From positions 1-5,076 of the forward strand of contig JACPDV010000447.1 of the NCBI GenBank assembly GCA_016183835.1: a DNA stretch of 5,076 nucleotides. The letters run 5' to 3'. Below, piece after piece: positions 1-5,076 of this stretch. The translations under genes were made by a program, and so were the position numbers. The notes below the pieces were generated by a model. It saw nothing but the letters and a program-made list of their open reading frames with translations, ran no database searches and had not been told where the DNA came from. This DNA comes from Armatimonadota bacterium (GTDB taxonomy: Bacteria; Armatimonadota; UBA10988). Numbering within the stretch: position 1 is the stretch's first letter; each line of letters starts with the position of its first letter.

Positions 1-1114
1 GCTCCCGCTCGCCCGCCAGCCGTTCGCCGAAGCAGCCGCGGTGCAGCGCCGCCACGCCCACCTCGTGCAGCAGCCACCTTTGCAGCGCCTCGTCGCCCGC
101 CAGGCCGCGCCGCCGGCAGCACTCGGTCACGTTGGCGAAGGCATAGAACGCTCCGCCCGGCGACCGGCAGGTGAACCCCGGCAGCTCGTTCAGCCCGTCC
201 ACCACCAGGTCGCGCCGCCGCTGCAGCTCGGCCCGCATCCCTTCGCTCACCGCCAGGCACTCGGCCAGCCCGACGGCCCCGGCGTGCTGCGTGAACGGCG
301 CCGTGCAGCTCACCGAGTTCACCACCAGACAGGTGATCGCCTCGATCACCTCCCGCGGACCCACGCCGTAACCCAGCCGCCAGCCGGTCATGGCGAAGGT
401 CTTGCTGTGCCCGTCCACGATCAGCGTCCGCTCCCGCATCCCGGGCAGCGACGCGATGCTGACGTGCTCGCCATCATACACCAATCGGCCGTAGACTTCA
501 TCACTGAGGACCCACAGGTCGTATTTGACGGCAAGTTCGGCCAAGGCGGCTAGATCCTCGTGGGTGAAGACGTTCCCGCACGGGTTCCCGGGCGAGTTGA
601 GCATCAAGACGCGGGTGCGTGGCGTGATGCGATCGGCCACCTCGTTGACGTCGAACCGGAAGCCGTGCTCCTCGCGCAGGAGCACCGGCGCGGGCGCGGC
701 GCCGAGGAGCTGGACGATGTTCTCGTAGACCGGGAAACAGGGCGTGGGGTAGATCACCTCGTCGCCGGCATTGGCCAGGGCCATCAGGCCGTAGAAGAGG
801 ATCGGCTTGGCGCCGGGCGTGACCACCACTTCGTCGGCGGAGTAGGTCAGCCCGCGCTGCTCGCCGGCGGCGCGCGCGGCGGCCTCGCGCAGCTCGAGCG
901 TGCCCGCCGACGGCGCGTAACGGGTCATGTTGCCCCGGATGGCCTCGACGGCAGCCTCTTTGATCGGCTCCGGGGTGGGGAAGACCAGCTCGCCGATGGC
1001 GAAGCTGACGATGTCGCGCCCCTGCCGCTGGAGCGCCTGCACTTCGGCCAAGACGGTGAAGGCGGCTTCACCGCCCAGCCCGATCACCCGCTGCGCCAGC
1101 GGCGGGACGCCCAT
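1..1114 (-). CDS. Class I/II PLP-dependent aminotransferase (aspartate aminotransferase-like), C-terminus cut by window edge
   Basis: This is a fold-type I aminotransferase, a cytosolic enzyme that moves an amino group between an amino acid and a 2-oxo acid using pyridoxal phosphate. The frame is open from an ATG at 1114 to the left edge (371 codons). Visible landmarks, in order, are: an N-terminal Y-A-P-S-A-G-T substrate/cofactor loop near residues 66-72; NSPGNPCG at about 173-180; SDEVYG at about 204-209, with the Asp that binds the pyridine nitrogen and the Tyr that binds its hydroxyl; and HSKTFAMTGWRLGYG at 236-250, with the Schiff-base lysine at 238 and phosphate-binding Arg at 246. The frame ends at about the point where the family's substrate-carboxylate Arg would follow, so roughly 15-30 residues are missing. 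The start has GGAG seven bases upstream (GGGGAGAGGTGTG-ATG). It lies 49 bases after the preceding gene's stop, which suggests co-transcription. Family assignment is firm; substrate (aspartate, aromatic, other) cannot be told. Confidence 0.95.
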   Translation of the reverse strand, partial: MGVPPLAQRVIGLGGEAAFTVLAEVQALQRQGRDIVSFAIGELVFPTPEPIKEAAVEAIRGNMTRYAPSAGTLELREAAARAAGEQRGLTYSADEVVVTPGAKPILFYGLMALANAGDEVIYPTPCFPVYENIVQLLGAAPAPVLLREEHGFRFDVNEVADRITPRTRVLMLNSPGNPCGNVFTHEDLAALAELAVKYDLWVLSDEVYGRLVYDGEHVSIASLPGMRERTLIVDGHSKTFAMTGWRLGYGVGPREVIEAITCLVVNSVSCTAPFTQHAGAVGLAECLAVSEGMRAELQRRRDLVVDGLNELPGFTCRSPGGAFYAFANVTECCRRRGLAGDEALQRWLLHEVGVAALHRGCFGERLAGERE

Positions 1115-1163
1115 CACACCTCTCCCCGGCCGCGCTCCGTTCGGCACGCCCGCCCGCGCCCCT

Positions 1164-3548
1164 TCACACCCGCCGGCTGAGCCGCGCATGGGCGGCCGCC
1201 GCACCGGCATAGCACAGCACGCCGATCCAGTACGTGCACGAGATGCCGAACGACAGCGACAGGGCCACTGCCAGGACCGACGCGCATACGGAGGTGGCGC
1301 CGTTCACGCCCCACAGCCACGGCGTCAGCCCCTGATGCCCGCCGGCCGCGGCTCGCATGCCGAGCGGGAACGCCGTGCCCATCAGCAGCCCCGGCACGGC
1401 CAGCATGACCACCGCTACGCCGATGCGCACCGGCGTGGTGGCCGCCGCCAGACTGTGGAGCAGCGGTGACGTGAGCAGCCCGAGCACCGCCAGCACCGCG
1501 AGCAGTGCCGCCAGCGCCGGCGCGCCCCGCCGCAGGCGCCCGCTGAGCAGGCTCCCGGCGCCGCTCGAGATCAGCAGCGCGCTGAGCACCACGGTGAGGG
1601 CGTAGGTGGGGTGTCCGAGGAAGACCATCAGCCGCTGCATCTGGCTCATCTCGAAGAGCATGAAGCCGAGCCCGATGGCGGCGAAGTAGGCCAGCAGCGG
1701 CGCCGAGCCGCGCAGCGTCTCCCGCTCCGAGGTCAGCCACAGCGGCACCACGATCCCCGCCAGCGTGAGCACGCCCACGATCAGCAGCAGCGAGCCGAGG
1801 ACGAACACCGCCTTCAGGTTGAACCCGGCGTGGGCGGTGAGATCGAGCCGGTACCACGTCAGCAGGTCGCGGAAGCGGAGCTGATGGAAGAAGAAGGGGC
1901 AGTCGTCGGTGGGCGCGCTGATGTTGAGCGGGAAGCTGCGCTCGAAGGCGGGTCCGTCGGCGGAGGTGAGCCGCTCCAGGTCCGGGTCGGCGCTGGAGTC
2001 GGGGGCGAGCACCAGCTCGAACCGCAGCCGGCCGCAGACGTCGCGCAGCGCGGCCACGTCGGCCGGGGTGAGCGGGCTGGGGCTGACCAGCAGGGTGCCC
2101 ACGCCGTTGGGCACTTCCCGCCCCTGGCTGTCGAGCATCAGCCGGGCGATGGCGAGGTGCGAGCGCGGCTCCGTGACGCCGATCCGGCGTAGCGCGGCGC
2201 AGGCCAGGGCGGTGGCGCGGTAGACCTCGGCGGGCCGCCCGCGGTCGTACCAGCGCGAGATCGAGAGCAGCCCGCCGGGCTTCAGGTGGCGGAGGAACGA
2301 GGTCCACGCCTCCTCGGTGTAGAGCGAGTTCTCCGAGAGCACGAAGGCCCCGGCGGCGGTGGCGGCCCAGGTGTCGATCAGCGAGATCTGAAGGATGTCG
2401 AACTGGTCCGAGGTGCGGGCGATGTAGCTGCGGGCCTCGTCGTGGACCATCCGCACGCGCGGATCGCGGTCGAGGTGGCCGGTGAAGTCGCCGAAGACGC
2501 GGTTCACCGCCTGGACGATGGCGCCGTTGATCTCCACCGCCCGCACCGAGCGCTGCCCGAAGGCGAGGGCCGAAAGGATGTCACGCCCACCGCCGGCGCC
2601 CACCACCAGCACGTCCGCCGCCGGGCGGAGGTAGTGTGGCAGGTTGGTGATGTCGTAGCGCAGGTGGTCGAGCTCGAGCGGGTCGCCGCGGTAGCGGGTC
2701 AGCACGGTGTAGGCGTTGGCGTCGATGTCGAGCCCGAGCTGCCGCACGTGCCGGCCGGCGGGATAGACCGGGCTGAGCCCCCAGCCAAAGGGCTGCTCAG
2801 GGTTGGAGCCCTCGGTGCCCACGCGCACTCGCGAGAACGAGTTCCACCGCTCGTAGAGCGCGTTCGGCTCGGCGATGCCCTTGGCCCAGGTGATGCGCAG
2901 AAGCGGGTGGTGGCGGTCCACCAGGACGGTGTGCCCCACGGCGGCGACGAGGAAGAGCAGCGTGGCCAGCCCGGCCACGCGTTGCAGCCGCCCGCGCGGC
3001 GGCGCGAAGCAGGCGCCCGAAGCGGCGGCGAAGAGCCCCACCACGAGCACGGCGGTGGGCCCGTCGGTGGCGTCGAGGGTCTGCACGAGCGCCAGGCAGC
3101 CGCAGGCGGCGCCGGCCAGGTCGGCGGCATAGAGCTTGCCGACGCGCTCGGGGAAGCGGGTCAGCGCCAGGCAGACGCACACGCCGCTGCAAGCGAAGGG
3201 CAGGCTGAGCGCGGCGTAGGTCAGCCCGATGGCCCACAGCGAGACGAGGCTGGCGTTGGTGACGAAGGGGATGGCCAGGTGGGTGAGCAGCCCGCCCACG
3301 GCGGTGGCCGCGAAGAGGAGGGCGAAGGCGCTGAGGTGGTGGTGGGTGCGCTCGGCGCGGAACCAGCCGGGGAGGAGGTAGATCCAGAGCGCGCCGACGG
3401 TCATGCCGAAGAGCGCGACGGAGACGGCCATGAAGGCGAAGTGGTACCACATGGTGACGCTGAAGATGCGGGTCAGGAGCACCTCGTACATCAGCGTCGC
3501 CAGCGAGACGAGGAACAGCCCTGCGTAAGTCGAGCGACGGGCCTGCAA
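1164..3548 (-). CDS. Multi-spanning membrane protein with central spermidine synthase-like (SAM/dcSAM-binding) domain
   Basis: This 794-residue protein has three parts: about seven hydrophobic segments (residues ~8-210), a soluble Rossmann domain (~230-440) with a following linker, and about seven more hydrophobic segments (~578-790). This layout matches proteins annotated as fused membrane/spermidine synthases. The Rossmann domain shows the nucleotide loop VGAGGGRD (316-323), the ribose-binding acid in AVEIN (E339), DPRVRM followed by DEAR (370-373), and FDILQISLIDT (383-393). Two polyamine-site positions differ from true spermidine synthases. The usual YHE is YDI (298-300). The first Asp of the DxxD pair is Ser389, while the second (Asp392) is kept. 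It may therefore bind S-adenosyl compounds but act on another, perhaps membrane-delivered, substrate. I chose the TTG at 3548 because GGAGGTG lies nine bases upstream and the conserved-looking part begins just after it. A GTG at 3641 would add 31 low-complexity residues and overlap the preceding small gene by 41 bases. Confidence 0.88.
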   Translation of the reverse strand: MQARRSTYAGLFLVSLATLMYEVLLTRIFSVTMWYHFAFMAVSVALFGMTVGALWIYLLPGWFRAERTHHHLSAFALLFAATAVGGLLTHLAIPFVTNASLVSLWAIGLTYAALSLPFACSGVCVCLALTRFPERVGKLYAADLAGAACGCLALVQTLDATDGPTAVLVVGLFAAASGACFAPPRGRLQRVAGLATLLFLVAAVGHTVLVDRHHPLLRITWAKGIAEPNALYERWNSFSRVRVGTEGSNPEQPFGWGLSPVYPAGRHVRQLGLDIDANAYTVLTRYRGDPLELDHLRYDITNLPHYLRPAADVLVVGAGGGRDILSALAFGQRSVRAVEINGAIVQAVNRVFGDFTGHLDRDPRVRMVHDEARSYIARTSDQFDILQISLIDTWAATAAGAFVLSENSLYTEEAWTSFLRHLKPGGLLSISRWYDRGRPAEVYRATALACAALRRIGVTEPRSHLAIARLMLDSQGREVPNGVGTLLVSPSPLTPADVAALRDVCGRLRFELVLAPDSSADPDLERLTSADGPAFERSFPLNISAPTDDCPFFFHQLRFRDLLTWYRLDLTAHAGFNLKAVFVLGSLLLIVGVLTLAGIVVPLWLTSERETLRGSAPLLAYFAAIGLGFMLFEMSQMQRLMVFLGHPTYALTVVLSALLISSGAGSLLSGRLRRGAPALAALLAVLAVLGLLTSPLLHSLAAATTPVRIGVAVVMLAVPGLLMGTAFPLGMRAAAGGHQGLTPWLWGVNGATSVCASVLAVALSLSFGISCTYWIGVLCYAGAAAAHARLSRRV

Positions 3549-3557
3549 AGAGCTGGG

Positions 3558-3564
3558 CACCTCC
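3558..3564 (-). promoter_or_regulatory. Shine-Dalgarno site supporting the TTG start of the spermidine synthase-like gene
   Basis: The minus strand reads GGAGGTG, then nine bases, then TTG at 3548-3546. The alternative GTG at 3641 has only AGGTGG directly touching it, with no spacer. This site decides the start in favour of TTG, although it also lies inside the longer frame and could be coincidental. Confidence 0.55.
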
Positions 3565-3600
3565 CCGGCGGCCCATTGTGGGGTGAGGCGAGCGGTGGTG

Positions 3601-3906
3601 TCAAGCGGCGGGCGAGGCGTTGCAGGGCTTGTCGTACCCACCCCACCTGAACCCGTGCGCCGGGGAAAACCGGGTCTGGCTGCTTTGGCGTCCGCGGCAG
3701 AGATGCCTGACCCGCGTTTTGCGGTTCACCCGTAGCCCGGGCAGCACGAACCGGCCCGTGTCGTCATACGTGTACGCCGTCACGCGCTCGGGCAGCGGTT
3801 CGCCCGCCGCACCGCCGTCCTCCGCCTCGCCGCCCGCGGCGTCCGGCTGCTCGTCCTTGGATTCGTCCTCGTCACCCTCGGGTCCGTCTGTCGGTTGCTC
3901 GCTCAT
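3601..3906 (-). CDS. Small acidic hypothetical protein
   Basis: I do not recognise this 101-residue protein. Residues 1-40 are very acidic and rich in Gly, Ala, Asp and Glu, so probably disordered (MSEQPTDGPEGDEDESKDE opens it). Residues 41-62 look more ordered (RVTAYTYDDTGRFVLPGL). The C-terminal ~40 residues are basic, with many Arg and two Cys, and end in a TGA at 3601. No signal peptide or membrane segment is visible. Support for a real gene: AGGAGGG sits exactly nine bases before the ATG, and third positions are about 84% G/C by hand count. The open frame extends upstream to 4113, but that part looks non-coding and has no ribosome site, so the ATG at 3906 is preferred. It lies 52 bases upstream of the spermidine synthase-like gene's TTG start and is probably the first gene of that unit. 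The odd C-terminal half leaves room for a frameshift or a spurious frame. Confidence 0.55.
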   Translation of the reverse strand: MSEQPTDGPEGDEDESKDEQPDAAGGEAEDGGAAGEPLPERVTAYTYDDTGRFVLPGLRVNRKTRVRHLCRGRQSSQTRFSPAHGFRWGGYDKPCNASPAA

Positions 3907-4103
3907 CCGAATCAGCCCTCCTGTTTTCGGCCCCGCTTGGAGACGGGGACACCGTTCCGCCAAGTCTGCCCTCCGGCTCCGCCGGTTCATCGTCTGCCGC
4001 CGACAGATCCGCGCTCGGCCCGACAGCAGCGGTCGGTGAACTGGCTCATCTGACGGCCATTCGCCATCAGTCCCACTTGGTGACTCGCGGCCGGTCGCCG
4101 TTC
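3907..4103. other. Intergenic leader region upstream of the operon
   Basis: I see no supported gene here. The region should hold the promoter for the leftward operon, but I find no -35/-10 pair that stands out from the GC-rich background. Two small structures are visible. CCCCG at 3931-3935 pairs with CGGGG at 3944-3948 across an eight-base loop, just upstream of the small gene's ribosome site. A short palindrome, CCGGC-TCC-GCCGG, lies at 3973-3985. Both are short enough to occur by chance at this base composition. Confidence 0.4.
3916..3922 (-). promoter_or_regulatory. Strong Shine-Dalgarno site of the small acidic gene
   Basis: The minus strand reads AGGAGGG, nine bases before the ATG at 3906. 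It is the strongest ribosome-binding site in the window and the main evidence that the small gene is translated from this ATG. Confidence 0.6.
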
Positions 4104-4208
4104 TCATTCGCACCGGCTAATGTATATGATGTCCCCGGACCGCCCCCGGACCGCCGGACCGTCACACTGGCAAATGCGTATGGTGTCCCGCGACTGGTCC
4201 CGCGACTG
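4104..4208. repeat. RAYT-linked repeat array, copy 1 of a 105-bp direct repeat
   Basis: This unit begins TCATTCGCACCGGC and carries two variants of one motif in the same orientation. Variant A (4118-4140) contains TATATGATGTCCCCGGAC. Variant D (4172-4194) contains GTATGGTGTCCCGCGAC. A is followed by three GGACCG-ending units (4131-4161). D carries two perfect GTCCCGCGACTG units (4185-4208). The next copy starts immediately afterwards. Copy 1 has 11 bases more than copy 2 in the A tail. Confidence 0.9.
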
Positions 4209-4340
4209 TCATTCGCACCGGCTAATGTATATGATGTCCCCGGACCGCCGGACCGTCACACTGGCAAATGCGTATGGTGTCCCGCGACTGCCGCGACTGC
4301 GTCCCGCGACTGCATTGTCCCGCGACTGCGCCCGCGACTG
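4209..4340. repeat. RAYT-linked repeat array, copy 2 with expanded tail
   Basis: This copy repeats unit 1 from TCATTCGCACCGGC onward. It has an A-type motif at 4223-4245 (identical to the first A copy) and a D-type motif at 4266-4288 (identical to the first D copy). The A tail has two GGACCG-ending units instead of three. The D tail is expanded to five CGCGACTG-containing units: 4279-4290, 4291-4299, 4301-4312, 4317-4328 and 4329-4340. The spacer sequence TCACACTGGC is shared by both copies. Confidence 0.9.
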
Positions 4341-4705
4341 CGCGCCTGCAACCTCGCCAGCCACTCAGGAAGCCACTCTCGCTCCTCCGAATCTACCGTC
4401 TCGTCGCTGAGTAACTGCTCCACCAGGGTCGCTACGTCAGGGTGTCGCAACGCTTCGAGCGCCTGTGCCGCCGCCCAGCGCACCTCCCAGTTGCCTTCCG
4501 CGGCGGCGGCAAAGATCGCCGGCGCCATCGACGCATCGCCGCTCGCGCCCAGGCCGTACACACACGAAATACGCATCTGGTCCTCGTCGGTCTGCGCCAG
4601 TTGAGCGGCGATCGCGGCCAGACCCGCCTTGGAGCGCTGGTGCCCCAGCGCTCGCGCCGCCATCCAGGACACGACGCCAGAACCCGCGCTGACCAACTGC
4701 ATCAA
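4256..4705 (-). pseudogene. HEAT-repeat protein remnant, probably 5'-truncated
   Basis: The frame encodes about three alpha-helical HEAT-like repeats: residues ~8-39 (with SWMAARALG), ~40-71 (MRISCVYGLGASGD) and ~72-102 (WEVRWAAAQALEAL), then a final helix EREWLPEWLARLQ. HEAT repeats usually form scaffolds for protein binding, so no enzymatic role is implied. It looks like the C-terminal piece of a longer gene for three reasons. The fold begins mid-repeat. The only starts (TTG 4705 or ATG 4702) have no ribosome site. The frame runs back with no other ATG or GTG start except GTA/TAT codons of the repeat motif to the RAYT stop at 4733. The last ~27 residues (from about 123) are encoded by the repeat array, so the native C-terminus is probably lost too. 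It could still be a short expressed protein, but I favour a remnant. Confidence 0.6.
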
Positions 4706-4712
4706 TCGAAGA

Positions 4713-4735
4713 GTCCGGGGACACCATACATATTA
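4713..4735 (-). repeat. Inverted copy of the RAYT-linked 23-bp motif
   Basis: Read on the minus strand, this starts with TAAT and contains TATGGTGTCCCCGGAC. It matches the A-type copies at 4118 and 4223 at 20 of 23 positions, and the D-type copies at 18 of 23, all in the opposite orientation. Its first three bases are the TAA stop of the transposase. It probably marks or lies near the downstream end of the transposase-associated element. Confidence 0.85.
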
Positions 4736-5076
4736 CCCCTCCTCCCGCTTCCTCCGCCCCGCCGGCCGCGGGCTTAGGATCCGCCCCAGCTCCGCCTCCA
4801 GCCCCGCCACAAACTCCGCACTCCCCGCCGGCCGCCCCGTGCGTTCATGCTTCCGCAGCACCTCCCAGGCGTCCTGCGGCCACGGCGACCTGAGGAATGC
4901 CCCCCACGCCGGCACCCGCTCCAGCATCGCCTTCGCCTGCACCAACTCGTCGTCCTGCCCGGCCAGGTGCGCCGCCGCGCTGCTCCACGGATACCCCGCC
5001 GCCGCCGCCACCAGCTCCGCCCGCACCGGGTTCAGCTCCACATACCGCGCCGCCGCCAGCAGGTGGACCTCGTCCA
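4733..5076 (-). CDS. REP-associated tyrosine transposase (RAYT, Y1/IS200-like), N-terminus beyond window
   Basis: The frame is open from the right edge to a TAA at 4733 (114 codons). It reads ...DEVHLLAAARY, then VELNPVRAELV, YPWSSAAAHL, a W-G-A-F-L segment, LRKHERTGRPAGSAEFV and a basic end. This order is characteristic of the C-terminal half of RAYT proteins, the Y1-transposase relatives that act on REP-type repeats by single-strand DNA cleavage. The HUH metal-binding motif must lie outside the window. The Tyr directly before VELNPVRA (codon 5044-5042) is where I would expect the family's nucleophile; this is inference. The GTG at 5041 is internal, because matching family sequence continues upstream of it. 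No frameshift is visible. The adjacent motif copies fit its role as the enzyme that mobilised or maintains them. Confidence 0.9.
   Translation of the reverse strand, partial: DEVHLLAAARYVELNPVRAELVAAAAGYPWSSAAAHLAGQDDELVQAKAMLERVPAWGAFLRSPWPQDAWEVLRKHERTGRPAGSAEFVAGLEAELGRILSPRPAGRRKREEG

Larger units (their letters stand above)
4713..5076 (-). mobile_element. Partial RAYT element: transposase 3' end plus terminal motif
   Basis: This groups the transposase fragment with the motif that overlaps its stop codon. The downstream boundary is set at 4713 because the HEAT-like coding sequence resumes within a few bases of it. The upstream boundary lies beyond the right edge. RAYTs are often single-copy domesticated genes rather than typical mobile insertion sequences, so independent movement is not shown. 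Confidence 0.5.

Noticed and set aside
1115..1163. Terminator between the membrane enzyme and the aminotransferase
   Set aside because: The 49 bases are GC-rich but show no clear stem followed by a T run on the minus strand.
41..1180. Plus-strand frames opposite the aminotransferase
   Set aside because: The minus strand carries all the class I aminotransferase motifs, and the plus frames show only biased Arg/His/Gly composition.
1114..2307. A 397-codon minus-strand frame overlapping the 3' half of the membrane enzyme
   Set aside because: It is an Arg/Ala-rich out-of-frame reading with no recognisable fold, whereas the other frame carries conserved SAM-binding and hydrophobic segments.
3549..3641. 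GTG start at 3641 for the membrane enzyme
   Set aside because: There is no spacer between it and the nearest ribosome-like site, it adds Pro/Thr/Ala-rich residues, and it overlaps the small gene. It is kept as an alternative because the TTG choice rests on ribosome-site evidence alone.
2286..3650. A 454-codon plus-strand frame opposite the membrane enzyme
   Set aside because: It is low-complexity in composition (Gly, Glu, Val, Arg, His) with no domain, and is exactly antisense to a gene with clear motifs and membrane segments. GC-rich DNA often gives such shadows.
3907..4113. Upstream extension of the small acidic gene to 4113
   Set aside because: The added 69 residues are Arg-rich with no ribosome site at the upstream start, while the internal ATG at 3906 has AGGAGGG at ideal spacing.
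4104..4340. CRISPR array
   Set aside because: The repeats are unequal in length with near-identical material between them, there are no unique spacers of constant size, and no cas gene is nearby.
4077..4604. A plus-strand frame through the repeats with recurring N-x-Y-x-V-P-G peptides
   Set aside because: The recurring peptides are just the translated DNA motif, and the rest is antisense to the HEAT-like frame.

Overview
The window is strongly GC-rich. All three supported intact genes, plus a transposase fragment and a gene remnant, read on the minus strand, with G/C-heavy third positions. Nothing in it fixes a taxon. The mix suggests a GC-rich environmental bacterium: a membrane-embedded spermidine-synthase-like protein, a class I aminotransferase, and a REP-associated tyrosine transposase (RAYT) with its repeats. 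I would not name a phylum.

The left 3.9 kb looks like one minus-strand transcription unit, listed here in the direction of transcription. It starts with a small acidic unrecognised protein (3906 to 3601). Next comes a large multi-membrane-span protein with a central spermidine-synthase-like Rossmann domain (3548 to 1164). Last is a fold-type I PLP aminotransferase (1114 down to the left edge, cut off before its C-terminus). The gaps are 52 and 49 bases. Each gene has a purine-rich ribosome-binding site 7 to 9 bases before the start I chose. The two enzymes may act in related amine or amino-acid chemistry, but only their adjacency supports this.

The right 1 kb is an accessory patch. From the right edge it holds the C-terminal 114 codons of a RAYT (minus strand, ending at 4733). 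A 23-bp motif containing TATGGTGTCCCCGGAC overlaps the RAYT stop codon. A short HEAT-repeat gene remnant follows (4705 to 4256). Beyond it lies an array (4104-4340) with four more copies of the motif in the opposite orientation. The array is a 105-bp direct duplication, and the tail of each motif copy is expanded into short tandem units. The HEAT fragment is therefore bracketed by inverted copies of a RAYT-linked motif and reads into repeat DNA at its 3' end.

The most interesting feature is this motif family: its link to the RAYT, its alternating two-variant layout and its local tail expansions. I see no CRISPR array, tRNA, rRNA or convincing defence system. Promoter and terminator calls are not supported beyond weak hints.
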